This document shows, in pieces, positions 33,073 to 43,331 of a stretch of 64,000 nt of DNA. Both the position numbers and the translations under genes were made by a program. Position 1 is the stretch's first letter; each line of letters starts with the position of its first letter. Source of the stretch: a candidate division LCP-89 bacterium B3_LCP (GTDB taxonomy: Bacteria; Electryoneota; B3-LCP); the NCBI GenBank assembly GCA_005223185.1, contig NJBN01000002.1, forward strand, positions 519,036 through 583,035. Reading direction: 5' to 3'. A model generated the notes under the pieces. The model ran no database searches. It was given only the letters and a program-made list of their open reading frames with translations, and was not told the origin of the DNA.

Positions 33073-35052
33073 ATGAACGACCGCAATAGCAGTAACGATT
33101 TCCAACCCATAATTCCTGCCTCCCAATCGCTTCCGGAAATAACCGTAAAAGCACTGATATTGGGCGTTCTACTATCAGTCGTGCTCGCCGGCGCCAATGC
33201 CTATTTAGGTCTTTTTGCTGGTATGACAGTCTCAGCATCGATACCTGCTGCCGTTATTTCCATGGGCGTCTTAAGTCTCTTCAAGAAGCACAACATATTG
33301 GAAAACAACATCGTACAGACGGCGGCATCATCAGGTGAGTCGCTGGCTGCTGGAGTTATTTTCACGCTGCCCGCTCTGGTTCTGATGGGATATTGGACTA
33401 CTTTTCCCTGGGTGTGGGTTACCCTGATAGCCGGTTTAGGGGGATTGATCGGAGTGCTGTTCACCATCATTTTGCGCCGAGCATTGATCATTGAGGGCAA
33501 GCTCCTTTACCCGGAGGGAATCGCTACTGCTGAGGTTTTGAAAAGCGGCGAAGAGGGTGGATCTGCTGTATGGTACATAGCGATAGCCGGGTTGATCGGA
33601 GCTTTCTTCAAGTTATGTGAGACTGGTTTTCATTTCTGGGCTGCTACTTTGGAAGGCGCTCGCAGAATGTTCGGCAGCATCTTCTATTTCGGAAGTAACC
33701 TCTCCCCGGCGCTTGTTTCTGTGGGCTATATCGTGGGATTGAATATATCCGTATTAGTCTTTTCGGGAGGATTCTTAAGCTGGGTGATCTGCATACCCAT
33801 TTACTACGCTCTTAATGGAGCTCCCCCTGGAGATTTCACATCTGCCACCGATATCGCCTATGAGATCTGGTCGGAAAAAGTGCGCTATATAGGAGTAGGC
33901 TGCATGGTGGTTGGCGGTCTATGGGCGTTGGTAAGTCTGAAATCCGCCATCACTAAGGGTATACGTGCTGGTCTGAACGCCTACAGTGGATCACAGGATG
34001 GCACCGCAATAGATCGAACTGAAAGGGACGTTCCCACGAAATGGGTTTTCATTCTTCTGGCAGCCAGCATGGTTCCTCTTTACGCTTACTACCTGATCGT
34101 GATCAAAGGTGTGGCGATAACCCTGTTTCTGACCATCTTCATGCTGATAGCCGCGGCGCTCTTTTCCGCTGTAGCTGGTTACATGGCTGGACTGGTAGGA
34201 TCATCCAATAATCCCATCAGCGGTGTCACCATCGCCACGATTTTATCTACTTCCCTGCTGCTATTAGTGATGATGGGAGCCGGTCATGGGGAAGGACCAG
34301 CGGCAGCGATTCTGGTCGGAGCCGTTGTCTGCTGTGCAGCAGCCATTTCCGGGGATACTCTGCAAGATCTGAAAGCCGGATACTTACTTGGCGCAACACC
34401 GTATAAACAACAGATCATGGAGGTTGTGGGCACATTGTCGGCAGCCTTAGTCATGGCTCCGGTATTGCTGCTCCTGTTGAAAGCTTACGGATTCGGAGAA
34501 CCCACCGCCGCTCATCCCAATCCGTTGACAGCTCCTCAGGCGACGTTGATGGCTTCCGTCGCAGAGGGAGTCTTCACCGGCGACCTGCCCTGGGATATGA
34601 TTTTAATCGGAGCGTTAATTGGCGTTGGTATAATCTCCTTCGACAAATACCTGGAAAGGCGAGGTTCCTCGTTCAGAGCGCCGATATTGGCGGTTGCAGT
34701 AGGAATTTACCTGCCCATCGAACTATCCACACCGATATTCATAGGAGGTTTGATATCATATTTCCTGCGCAGGCGCAGCCGAAAGTTTACGGGATTACCC
34801 AACTTCAGCAAGCTTAAGTCGAAATCCGATCAAGCAGGTTTGCTGTTCGCATCGGGGTTGATTACCGGTGAAGCGATAGTCGGCATCCTGATGGCGATCC
34901 CGATAGTGATATCCGGAAATGCCAACGTTCTGGCGCTGATGGATTCCCCTTTAGGAGGATGGCCCGGTTTGGTTCTGTTACTACTGGTATGTTACATCCT
35001 CTTCAAAGCGGCGGCTAATCATTACCGGAAAAAAACTTCAGAAGTCACATAG
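33073..35052 (+). CDS. OPT family oligopeptide/metal-chelate transporter
   Basis: This 659-residue inner-membrane protein has about 15 hydrophobic helices and the OPT family traits: VLLSVVLAGANAYLGLFAGMTVSASIPAAV near residues 40-70, and the GEGPAAAILVGAVVCCAAAISGDTLQDLK stretch near 413-443 with a conserved SGDTLQDLK. Bacterial OPT proteins move oligopeptides or metal-chelates by proton symport; the substrate is unknown here. The downstream gene begins 8 bases after its stop. Confidence 0.93.
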   Translation: MNDRNSSNDFQPIIPASQSLPEITVKALILGVLLSVVLAGANAYLGLFAGMTVSASIPAAVISMGVLSLFKKHNILENNIVQTAASSGESLAAGVIFTLPALVLMGYWTTFPWVWVTLIAGLGGLIGVLFTIILRRALIIEGKLLYPEGIATAEVLKSGEEGGSAVWYIAIAGLIGAFFKLCETGFHFWAATLEGARRMFGSIFYFGSNLSPALVSVGYIVGLNISVLVFSGGFLSWVICIPIYYALNGAPPGDFTSATDIAYEIWSEKVRYIGVGCMVVGGLWALVSLKSAITKGIRAGLNAYSGSQDGTAIDRTERDVPTKWVFILLAASMVPLYAYYLIVIKGVAITLFLTIFMLIAAALFSAVAGYMAGLVGSSNNPISGVTIATILSTSLLLLVMMGAGHGEGPAAAILVGAVVCCAAAISGDTLQDLKAGYLLGATPYKQQIMEVVGTLSAALVMAPVLLLLLKAYGFGEPTAAHPNPLTAPQATLMASVAEGVFTGDLPWDMILIGALIGVGIISFDKYLERRGSSFRAPILAVAVGIYLPIELSTPIFIGGLISYFLRRRSRKFTGLPNFSKLKSKSDQAGLLFASGLITGEAIVGILMAIPIVISGNANVLALMDSPLGGWPGLVLLLLVCYILFKAAANHYRKKTSEVT

Positions 35053-35060
35053 CCAGAACA

Positions 35061-35540
35061 ATGATAAAACTACCGGACTGCTTAGAGTACGAAGAAATAC
35101 CACTGGATAAGCGCTACAGGAGCAACCTAAAAGGGCTATTGACGCGCATTCGTAAGCTGTACGAAGCCATCGAAGACCGCTTCGGTGAGGAAGGATTGCA
35201 GCTTATCAGGCAGGTCAGCATCGATTACGGTCAGGAAATCGCCAGGCGTGTCCGTTCGCGCCAGGGTGATATGGATCTGCAGCAGGTGGGGCTCTTTTTG
35301 GTAAAAATATTCAACGGCATGCGTTCCGATGGTGAAGTTACGGAGTGGACTGATGATCGCTTCGTCATCACCGTACCAAAATGTCCTTATCCGTTCACTC
35401 GCCCGCAAACGTGCGCGGCTCATACGGCGATGGAAGTGGCCCTCGTGAAAGGACTTAACCCTGCTCTCGATTATACCATTGAGAAGTGCATTCCTCGTGG
35501 TGACGAGGAGTGTTGGCATGTGTTGAAGAGAGGAAAATAA
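35061..35540 (+). CDS. Cys-rich ligand-binding-like protein (ATC hydrolase/V4R-like)
   Basis: The 159-residue protein ends with CPYPFTRPQTCAAHTAMEVALVKGLNPALDYTIEKCIPRGDEECWHVLKRG, whose C...C...E.C...GDxxC layout resembles L-2-amino-thiazoline-4-carboxylic acid hydrolase-like and V4R-type proteins. The N-terminal half is helical. The cysteines could bind a metal or substrate. Fold is inferred only. It lies 8 bases after the OPT transporter and overlaps the start region of the comF frame, so an operon is likely. Confidence 0.6.
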   Translation: MIKLPDCLEYEEIPLDKRYRSNLKGLLTRIRKLYEAIEDRFGEEGLQLIRQVSIDYGQEIARRVRSRQGDMDLQQVGLFLVKIFNGMRSDGEVTEWTDDRFVITVPKCPYPFTRPQTCAAHTAMEVALVKGLNPALDYTIEKCIPRGDEECWHVLKRGK

Positions 35541-35572
35541 GCCGACGGATTTCGATTCGTTTCATAATCCCG

Positions 35573-36274
35573 ATGAAGGTGAAAGAACTAAAAATTATCT
35601 ATGACGATTTAATCGGGATTCTCATACCTGATACTTGTATTTTCTGCAGTGATTCCTTAAACGGGAGTAGTTCCTACCTGTGTGACTCATGTTGGGCTGC
35701 ACTTCCGGTTTTTCCTGACCGCAGCGGTACGCCTTTCCGCGCCTTAAGAGGCGTATTAGATAGGTTGTGGATCGGTTGGGACTACGAAGAAAGACTCCGC
35801 AGGATAATCCATCTCTTCAAATTTCACGGTCGCCCGGAGTTTGCAGAGCTGTTGGTTGATCAGTGGATTTCTGCTCTTCCGCATCCGGATAAGATATTCT
35901 GCGCAGATCTGTTAGTGCCTGTGCCCATACATCTTGCCAGGCAACGGTCGCGTGGTTTTAATCAAAGTGAACTCATTGCGGATGTAGTTGCACAAAAGTA
36001 CGGTATTGATGAAATCGACGATGAAGTGCTGCGGGTCATAAACACGCCGCCGCAATTTGCATTGGGGCGCAGTAAGCGCTGGCAGAATTTGAAAGACGCC
36101 TTTCAAGTAGCTAATCCTGCTATTATTCGTCAGAAGCGAGTATTGATTATTGACGATCTGGCAACTTCCGGTGCAACTCTGCACGCAATTGCAGTTAAAT
36201 TGAGGGAGAACGGTGCTGGAGAGGTCTCTGCTGCCGTTTTGGCCTCACCTGCTTATGGGGGTCAAGCAATGTGA
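35573..36274 (+). CDS. comF: ComF family phosphoribosyltransferase-like protein
   Basis: This 233-residue protein has an N-terminal zinc ribbon (CIFC...CDSC), the LVPVPIHLARQRSRGFNQSELIA segment (about 110-132) and the PRPP-binding loop VLIIDDLATSGAT (about 198-210). ComF proteins aid DNA uptake or recombination in competent bacteria; here the biochemical role is unproven. The ATG at 35573 is preferred because the longer frame from 35510 adds a non-conserved stretch. It closes the OPT operon; the next promoter is ten bases downstream. Confidence 0.85.
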   Translation: MKVKELKIIYDDLIGILIPDTCIFCSDSLNGSSSYLCDSCWAALPVFPDRSGTPFRALRGVLDRLWIGWDYEERLRRIIHLFKFHGRPEFAELLVDQWISALPHPDKIFCADLLVPVPIHLARQRSRGFNQSELIADVVAQKYGIDEIDDEVLRVINTPPQFALGRSKRWQNLKDAFQVANPAIIRQKRVLIIDDLATSGATLHAIAVKLRENGAGEVSAAVLASPAYGGQAM

Positions 36275-36283
36275 AAAATAGAC

Positions 36284-36312
36284 TTGACATTCATCCTTGA
36301 TTAGCGTACATT
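36284..36312 (+). promoter_or_regulatory. Promoter TTGACA-17-TACATT
   Basis: TTGACA (36284-36289) and TACATT (36307-36312), 17 bases apart. The start of the next gene is ATG 36339, so the leader is about 20 bases. It excludes a longer reading frame that begins inside the promoter (TTG at 36297). Confidence 0.75.
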
Positions 36313-36338
36313 TACGGTGTGAAAATGCGGATAGTGAC

Positions 36339-37928
36339 ATGTTTGATGAAGATGCGAAAGTAAAGATTGAAATAAAACATCTGCAGAAGCAGATGAAGAA
36401 ATCTCCTCTGCTTTTCGCCCGGTTGGGCGAGTGCTATATCCAGCTCGGCGATTGGGAGAAGGCTGAAAAAATCCTAAGTTCAGGGATCGAAGATTACCCG
36501 GATTATGTCTCGGGTCTGATGATCTTAGGTGAGAGTTACCTGCTTAACGGCTTTCACAGTGACGCCGAAGAATGCGCCATCAAAGGTCTGGACAAAGATC
36601 CGACCCATTTGGGGCTTTTGCGTCTGATGGAGAAGATAAAGAAACAAACCGAAGAGATAGATGAACTGGAAAAGGTCAGGGAACGCATTACCTCTATAGA
36701 TCCTCTGATGATACCAGAGGTTATATCAAAACCGGCAAGAGAACCTGCCGTTATTGCACAGAGAGAAGAACCAGAAGGTAAGCAAGAAACGCTGTCAAGC
36801 GAGATAGGCTCCGACCAGAAAGTAGTTGATAAAGAAACCGCTGATATTGCTTTGCCTGAGCCGGATAAGGATACCGAAGTCCCTGCTGAAACTGATAAAT
36901 TAGAGGAAAAGATTGAGGTTACCGATCAGAAAGCAGGTGACGAAGAAACCGTTGATATTACTCCGGCGGAATCAGATAAAAATACAGAACCTCCTATTGA
37001 AGCTGACAAATTAGAGGATGAGATCGAAGCGGAGTTACTATCTTCAACTGATGAAATACTTGCGGAAGATGATATTGACGCCGCGGATATCGATAAACTT
37101 ATTAATGAAGTAACTGCTTCTACAAATAGCCTCAATGAAGAGGGTAGTAAATCACCTTCTACTGCAGAAGGTGTGACAGAGCCGGAGGAAGTTGATGCTT
37201 TAGAACCAGGATCGGAAAAAGCTGAATCTGATAAGGAACCAGAAGATGAATCTGCTGTTGATTCACCTCCGACTGAAGACGAAAAAGAGGTTTCCTCGGT
37301 TGACGTTGACGAAACAGAAAAGATCATTAAAGAATTGACTAATAATGGCCAGGTCGAGACAACTGAAGAACTTGACAAGATAAAAGAAACAGAAACGGAT
37401 AAAGTCAAAAAAGCAAAGACTAAAGACGTCCCGCCAATAAGTGAAGAAGCGGTTGAAAAACCCCAGGCGCCATCCAAAGTCTCAGATAGTGAATCCGAGG
37501 ACGCTGAAGTGATAGCTGAAGCGAAAGAGATTGCAGATGCTGAAAAGGTAGAAGATGACGAAGATCCCTTCGGTTTAGATGCAAAACCCGATGACAATCA
37601 AACAGAAGAGACGTCCCAAACCATCGAAACTACCCAAACGGATGAAATCCTAAATGATTCTGTTAAGGAAGAAACATCGCAAGCAGACGTGGAATCCGAT
37701 GAGAATTTAGATAAAATAGATGAAGTAACCGCAGAATCCAAACGCCCCAAGAAGAAAATCGCCACAAAAACTCTCGGCGAATTATACGCCACTCAGAAGA
37801 AGTTCGACGAAGCAATTGAGATCTACCAGAAACTTCTTGAAACTGATCCTGATAACGAATCATATCAAGAACGTTTAGCTGATCTCGAAAGCCGCCGGGA
37901 TAACGCTGTGAGCGAGAAAATGGAATAG
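36339..37928 (+). CDS. Acidic TPR protein with long low-complexity middle
   Basis: This 529-residue cytoplasmic protein starts with two to three TPR units (about 15-110: LGECYIQLGDWEKAEKILSSGIEDYPDYVSGL). It then has about 320 residues dominated by Glu, Asp, Lys, Thr and Ser (about 125-450), likely disordered, with loosely repeated blocks such as EEKIEVTDQKAGDEETVDI. A last TPR unit closes it (about 470-525: LGELYATQKKFDEAIEIYQKLLETDP). The gene is followed after 3 bases by an aminopeptidase, in one operon. The middle makes it a probable scaffold or tether; no enzymatic motif is present. Confidence 0.65.
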   Translation: MFDEDAKVKIEIKHLQKQMKKSPLLFARLGECYIQLGDWEKAEKILSSGIEDYPDYVSGLMILGESYLLNGFHSDAEECAIKGLDKDPTHLGLLRLMEKIKKQTEEIDELEKVRERITSIDPLMIPEVISKPAREPAVIAQREEPEGKQETLSSEIGSDQKVVDKETADIALPEPDKDTEVPAETDKLEEKIEVTDQKAGDEETVDITPAESDKNTEPPIEADKLEDEIEAELLSSTDEILAEDDIDAADIDKLINEVTASTNSLNEEGSKSPSTAEGVTEPEEVDALEPGSEKAESDKEPEDESAVDSPPTEDEKEVSSVDVDETEKIIKELTNNGQVETTEELDKIKETETDKVKKAKTKDVPPISEEAVEKPQAPSKVSDSESEDAEVIAEAKEIADAEKVEDDEDPFGLDAKPDDNQTEETSQTIETTQTDEILNDSVKEETSQADVESDENLDKIDEVTAESKRPKKKIATKTLGELYATQKKFDEAIEIYQKLLETDPDNESYQERLADLESRRDNAVSEKME

Positions 37929-37931
37929 GCG

Positions 37932-38993
37932 ATGAGTCGAATCCTCCGCCTGAAGAGACAACTCACCAAACTCAACTTCGATAACTTTTTAGTTACACAT
38001 CTGTCCAATATCCGTTACCTCTGCGGTTTTTCAGGAAGTGCGGGGGTTCAAATAATAACTCCTAAAAAGGTGCGCTTCTTCACAGATTTCCGCTACCAGG
38101 AACAGGCTGCACAGCAGGTTCATGATGCAGAAGTTATAATATATAAAGCAGATTATTTCAAGGAACTAAAGCGCCATAATTACAAGTTAAAGGGTAGAAC
38201 TGGTTTTGAAGCTGCTTATCTTGACGTTCTGACTTTCAATCTTTATAAGAGTATTTTTCCCAATACGGACTGGATACCTTCAGAGAAGGTCATCGAGGAG
38301 ATTGCTGCTGTCAAGGAACCATCGGAAATTGATATAATCAGGCAGGCAACGGCAATTACCGATCAAGTATTTGCGGAAATACTACCTCTGATCAAGCCGG
38401 GCATCAACGAACTGGACATTTCCGCGGAAATATCTTATCTGCACAAGAAAAAGGGCGCTGACGGTGATTCTTTCGATCCCATAGTCGCATCAGGACCCAG
38501 GTCCGCTTTGCCGCATGGCATAGCCAGTGATCGTAAAATTAAGGCAAACGAACCTGTAACCATCGATATGGGCGGTGTTTATCAGGGATATGCGAGCGAC
38601 TTGACGCGGACGGTCTTCGTTGGAAGAGCCGATTCAAAGTTTATTAACATTTACAATCTAGTTAGGACTGCTCAAAAAGCGGCGATGCGTGCCGTTCGTC
38701 CGGGTATGAAAGCGAAAGATCTTGATGAGATCGCCCGCAAGGTGATCCGGGACGAAGGGTATGCTGATCACTTTGGACACGGATTAGGTCACGGATTGGG
38801 TTTGGATATTCATGGAGAGCCCAGGATAAATTCTCTCTCCAATGACGTTCTTACGACGGGTCATGTGTTCACCATCGAGCCCGGAGTTTACATACCGGGT
38901 TTTGGTGGTGTACGGATCGAAGATGACATCCTGGTTACAACGGATGGCTGTGAAGTACTGACTAAATCACCACGTGAGTTGATTGAGTTATAA
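37932..38993 (+). CDS. Xaa-Pro aminopeptidase (M24, creatinase fold)
   Basis: This 353-residue protein has the creatinase-like N-terminal domain (about 1-125) and a pita-bread catalytic domain. All five metal ligands can be named: Asp212 (TIDMGG), Asp223 (YASDLTRT), His287 (GHGLGHGLG), Glu316 (TIEPGVY) and Glu330 (VRIEDD). It is predicted to remove an N-terminal residue before proline, or to split Xaa-Pro dipeptides; it resembles the bacterial PepQ/YpdF size class. It lies 3 bases after the TPR gene, and 51 bases before the large protease. Confidence 0.92.
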   Translation: MSRILRLKRQLTKLNFDNFLVTHLSNIRYLCGFSGSAGVQIITPKKVRFFTDFRYQEQAAQQVHDAEVIIYKADYFKELKRHNYKLKGRTGFEAAYLDVLTFNLYKSIFPNTDWIPSEKVIEEIAAVKEPSEIDIIRQATAITDQVFAEILPLIKPGINELDISAEISYLHKKKGADGDSFDPIVASGPRSALPHGIASDRKIKANEPVTIDMGGVYQGYASDLTRTVFVGRADSKFINIYNLVRTAQKAAMRAVRPGMKAKDLDEIARKVIRDEGYADHFGHGLGHGLGLDIHGEPRINSLSNDVLTTGHVFTIEPGVYIPGFGGVRIEDDILVTTDGCEVLTKSPRELIEL

Positions 38994-39044
38994 TATCACC
39001 TGAAAAGACATAAACAATCCCCTCATTAGACAAATAGAAAGACA

Positions 39045-42000
39045 ATGACTGTGAAGATAAGAGCTATCAGTTTCATACTCGGAATTCTGTTCATTCTATG
39101 TCTGCCCATTACCTCCGGAGCGCTGGATTCACCGCGCGAAATTCTCCTGGAAGCCGACCAAATCATTACTCTTACAAGAGGAGCGGCTGAGACTCGTACC
39201 AGCATCCCCGATTTAGATGCTTTGATAAACCGCTTCCCGGGCACATTGACAGAATACGCTGTCGGTTCTGCTGCTCAAAGACATGAAACGTTCGGGCGTT
39301 ACCTGCTGATACGTCTTCCGCAAGATAAAGACGATCAGGTTTCAGCCTTCCTAGACGATTTGAATCTACTATCGTCAGTGCGCTGGGCACAACCGAACCG
39401 GTTACTCAGGTCGCATTTTATTCCCAACGATCCTCAATATTATAGCCAATGGGGTCTGCAGAAAATTCATATTGCCGGCGCCTGGGACGTCACCACAGGT
39501 TCTGCAGAGATTCCCATCGCTATTATTGACACGGGATGTGAGATGGATCATCCTGATCTGCTGGATAATTTCTGGCGCAATGAATTGGAAGTCAACGGAC
39601 AGCCAGGTATCGATGACGATGGCAACGGATTTGTCGATGACAGTTTAGGTTGGGATTTTGTGGATGCACCCTCCTTTCCCTCAGGTGGGGATTATCTGGA
39701 GAGGGATAATGACCCATCAGATGAGATGGGGCATGGAACTGCTGTCTCCGGCGTATGCGGTGCTGTAATGAATAATGGCGTCGGAGTGGCTGGCGCCGCG
39801 CCCAACTGCCCGTTGATGATACTACGAGCGGGGAACATGAGTGGTTTCCTGCAGGAAGATGACGTAGCTTCTGCGCTGTTGTATGCCTTGGATAACGGTG
39901 CTCGCGTGGTCAACATGAGCTTCGGGGATACACAGGTGAGCCCCATGCTTGAGGACGTGATCAACTATGCGGCAAATGGAGGGCTTTTGATGGTCGCTGC
40001 TGCCGGCAACAGCGGTTCAGCAGCGATAATTTTCCCCGCAGCTTTTGGTCCTACGTTGTGCGTGGGCGCTTGCGATGAGAACAGCCAGAAGACAACCTTT
40101 TCGAGCTTTGGGACGTCGCTGGATTTGCTAGCACCGGGAGCTAATATTGTGTCAGCGATCAACGGTCACGATTACGGTATGTTTCAGGGTGGAAACGGGA
40201 CGTCATACGCAGCTCCCTTTGCTTCTGCGGTGGCGGGATTGGTCTTTTCCCAGCATCCTGACTGGAATTACAACGAAATCCGTTCGGCGCTATTAGGCAG
40301 CGCCGAAGACGTCGGAATCCCGGGGTGGGATCCGGAAAACGGACAGGGGATTTTGCGAGCGGACAATGCCGTCTTAGTGAACGAAGCGCTTATCGCGGAC
40401 ATAACCAGTCCGATAATGTCTCAAGGTTTCACGGAATCCGATACGCTTGAAATTATAGGAACAGCAGGAGGCGTTTATATTCAGGATTTCAAGGTTTACA
40501 CCGGCGCGGGTGAGAATCCATCTCAGTGGAATTTGATCAAGGAATCGGAAGGATTTCAGATCATCAACGACAAATTGGTGAGCTGGGTTAACAGCGAACC
40601 GCTGGATACCGCTTACACCATTAGACTGGAAGTAAGCGATATTTTCGGTAATCATGTCGATGACCGCGTGGTGGTATATTTCGATCCATCGCCACCGATC
40701 ATTTCTGACCTCACCGTTGTTCCTATCCTGGATGCTGATAGACCATCATATCTGTTAAGTTTTACCACCGATGATCTCACTACGGGTAAAGTATGGTTAT
40801 TGGGATCGGGAACTTCATCGTGGATATTTCAGACTTCCGGTTACGAGACAACGGAGCATATAATACTTTTAGGAAATAACTTGTCGCCAAATATATATAG
40901 TTATTATGTCTGGGTGATAAACTCAACCGGTCTGATGGACAGCACCGCCGTCTTCGGCGTTATCGATCTCACAGTTATGTCCATGAATACCAATTATTTC
41001 GTCGAGCTTCCAGCGCCGGAAATACCTCCCAGTCATTTTTTGGAAGATATAACTGATCTCGATAATGACGGCTTTTTAGAAGTGTGGGCAGATACCATTG
41101 ACGAAAACGGCGCTAAGGCTGATCTCCGAGTTTATGAGGCTGCTTCAAACTGGGTATTTGACGATATAGACTTAGATTTTGGCAAGGAGATACCCAAATC
41201 CATCGGTGATAGCGATGCGGATAATAAACCGGAATTATTGACTCTGTACGCAGGACGAACGAAGATATTCGAAGCGACGCAGGTGGATGGATTTCCTCAA
41301 CCGGACAATGTTGCATGGTCCGATTCTGGGGACGTATGGGGAACGAAGCTCTTAGATATAATTCCGGGTGGGGGGCAGGGGGAAGTTATCCTCCGTTCAG
41401 GAGGTCAATACCAGGTGTGGCTCAACTGGGGTGGTGGGGTGATCCAATGGCAGCAGAACCTGACAAATCCCATAAACCCTACGCCAAATTCTACGGTGCC
41501 GTATTGCCGGGCTGCCGACTATGATGATGACGGTTTGACGGAGTTATTATTCGGTGATTACGATGGCAACCTCTACACTTATGAACGCCAGTCCAACGGT
41601 TCTTTCCAGGTAAACTGGTCAACCTCTCTTCCTCTTCTGGATACCGGCGAGTTCTTAACTGATGGCGATTTCAACGGCGATGGAAACATACAATTTGCAA
41701 CGTTGGCACACACTGAGACAAATATCACCGGGGAGCATGAGGCAAATAAGCGTTACTGGGCACTTTACATTTTCGAGAACGATACCAACGATAGTTATAT
41801 CCTCGTTGACACCCTGTACTTCTTCGGTGCGGAAAGCCCTTCCAATCATGCATCCGGCGTTTCTTCCGGAGACGTGTATGCTGGACCTGAAGACGAGATT
41901 ATCGTGTGTGTTTATCCGGATCTATACGTAGTAAGCTGGAATGAGATAGACGAAACATACGAAGTGATCTGGTATTATCCCGAATGTGAAAGCAATAACG

Positions 42001-43331
42001 CGTTAATTGGTGATTTCGACAGGAACGGTCACAACGAGATCATGATTAACACCGGCACTGAAGTCAGGATATTTGAGGAAGTAGGAAATTGGTCATCGGG
42101 CCCACCGCCGCCTTTAAATTTCAGAGCTATACCTGAACCGGACAGGATCAATCTCTTCTGGACGCCCATCCAGTCTGCAGATGCTTATAATATCTACAAA
42201 TCCACATACCCCAATCCGGATAGCCTTGAGTTTTTAACGGAGATCACCAACCCTAACCTTTCGGATTCCACCTTCACCGATTTTGTGGTAATCAAAGATA
42301 CCACTTACTACTACGCCATATCGACCTACGACCAGAGCGGTTACCAATCGCCGGATGGCCCCAAATCGGTGATGATAAGCGCCACTCCCAACGAACCGCC
42401 CTACGTCGTCCAGGATACCGCCATCTTCATTTCGCCTGCGTTCGTCACGGTGCAATTCAGTGAACCCATGGGATCATCATTCATCGATCCCAACAACTAC
42501 TGGATCAAAGACATTTTAGTCCAACCCAATTCCATCGTTTCAGATGCTAATGATACCAGAGCAGTGCTCACCTTTGATAAAGCGATTTTTAGCGTACCAG
42601 AGGACACTACTTTCAAGTTGGTACTTAGTGGAATCCTTGATCAGCAGGGATCCCAACTCACGGCGCTATCGGATACTCTGAGATTTATCGTACTCAAGGA
42701 TTTCTTAGATCCTCCCTATTTAATGGCTGCTCATCCAAGTTCAACCCTCGACGAAGTTACAATGTTCTTCTCTGATGAAATGGATTCCACTGAATTGGTG
42801 GATAAGGGCAATTATCAAATAACGGCTGACCCTATTTCGGGATTGGATGCGCCCGATCAAATTATTATCACATCCGCAGATGTGGATAGTTCCATTAGCA
42901 GCAGCGTCCGTTTACAGATTAGTTCACAGACGCCGATCGGTTCGATGGGGAAAATCTATCGCGTTACTGCTTATGATCTGCACAGCAAAGGTGGTATTGC
43001 GTTGGACAGCCTGCATAATTCGGCAACGATTAATTTCACTCAACCAAACCTGCAGCGAACTTTCGTTTACCCGAACCCATATAGGAATGGCATACTGGTG
43101 GATGGTGAGGAATGCGTGGTCTTTTCCAATCTCACCCAGGACGTTGAAATCCGCATACTGACACTGCAAGGCATCTTGATTAGAACCTTGAGGACGACCG
43201 GAAACGTGAGTGGTGGATTACGCTGGTATCTGGACAACGAATACGGTGAGCAGGTTGGGTCCGGGGTATATTTATACTACGCTTCCGGCGCCGGTGATAC
43301 CTTCTGGGGAAAATTAGCGGTCGTACGCTGA
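39045..43331 (+). CDS. Large secreted subtilisin-like serine protease with sorting tail
   Basis: This 1428-residue protein has a signal peptide (about 1-24), an inhibitor-like prodomain and an S8 catalytic domain with Asp162 (IIDTG), His230 (GHGT) and Ser387 (GTSYAAP). A long C-terminal half contains FG-GAP/VCBS-like calcium-binding repeats (DLDNDGFLEVWAD, DADNKPELL, YDDDGLTELLFGDYDGN, DFDRNGHNEIMI) and a fibronectin-like domain (about 1015-1090). The end FVYPNPYRNG...GVYLYYASGAGDTFWGKLAVVR is a FlgD-like/type IX-like sorting tail. It should be secreted and probably anchored to the surface, where it degrades proteins. Its stop overlaps the next start by one base. Confidence 0.9.
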   Translation: MTVKIRAISFILGILFILCLPITSGALDSPREILLEADQIITLTRGAAETRTSIPDLDALINRFPGTLTEYAVGSAAQRHETFGRYLLIRLPQDKDDQVSAFLDDLNLLSSVRWAQPNRLLRSHFIPNDPQYYSQWGLQKIHIAGAWDVTTGSAEIPIAIIDTGCEMDHPDLLDNFWRNELEVNGQPGIDDDGNGFVDDSLGWDFVDAPSFPSGGDYLERDNDPSDEMGHGTAVSGVCGAVMNNGVGVAGAAPNCPLMILRAGNMSGFLQEDDVASALLYALDNGARVVNMSFGDTQVSPMLEDVINYAANGGLLMVAAAGNSGSAAIIFPAAFGPTLCVGACDENSQKTTFSSFGTSLDLLAPGANIVSAINGHDYGMFQGGNGTSYAAPFASAVAGLVFSQHPDWNYNEIRSALLGSAEDVGIPGWDPENGQGILRADNAVLVNEALIADITSPIMSQGFTESDTLEIIGTAGGVYIQDFKVYTGAGENPSQWNLIKESEGFQIINDKLVSWVNSEPLDTAYTIRLEVSDIFGNHVDDRVVVYFDPSPPIISDLTVVPILDADRPSYLLSFTTDDLTTGKVWLLGSGTSSWIFQTSGYETTEHIILLGNNLSPNIYSYYVWVINSTGLMDSTAVFGVIDLTVMSMNTNYFVELPAPEIPPSHFLEDITDLDNDGFLEVWADTIDENGAKADLRVYEAASNWVFDDIDLDFGKEIPKSIGDSDADNKPELLTLYAGRTKIFEATQVDGFPQPDNVAWSDSGDVWGTKLLDIIPGGGQGEVILRSGGQYQVWLNWGGGVIQWQQNLTNPINPTPNSTVPYCRAADYDDDGLTELLFGDYDGNLYTYERQSNGSFQVNWSTSLPLLDTGEFLTDGDFNGDGNIQFATLAHTETNITGEHEANKRYWALYIFENDTNDSYILVDTLYFFGAESPSNHASGVSSGDVYAGPEDEIIVCVYPDLYVVSWNEIDETYEVIWYYPECESNNALIGDFDRNGHNEIMINTGTEVRIFEEVGNWSSGPPPPLNFRAIPEPDRINLFWTPIQSADAYNIYKSTYPNPDSLEFLTEITNPNLSDSTFTDFVVIKDTTYYYAISTYDQSGYQSPDGPKSVMISATPNEPPYVVQDTAIFISPAFVTVQFSEPMGSSFIDPNNYWIKDILVQPNSIVSDANDTRAVLTFDKAIFSVPEDTTFKLVLSGILDQQGSQLTALSDTLRFIVLKDFLDPPYLMAAHPSSTLDEVTMFFSDEMDSTELVDKGNYQITADPISGLDAPDQIIITSADVDSSISSSVRLQISSQTPIGSMGKIYRVTAYDLHSKGGIALDSLHNSATINFTQPNLQRTFVYPNPYRNGILVDGEECVVFSNLTQDVEIRILTLQGILIRTLRTTGNVSGGLRWYLDNEYGEQVGSGVYLYYASGAGDTFWGKLAVVR

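Noticed and set aside
36926..37597. 223-codon frame antisense to the acidic TPR gene
   Set aside because: It is Ser-rich because it mirrors Glu/Asp codons; composition explains it and there is no start signal.
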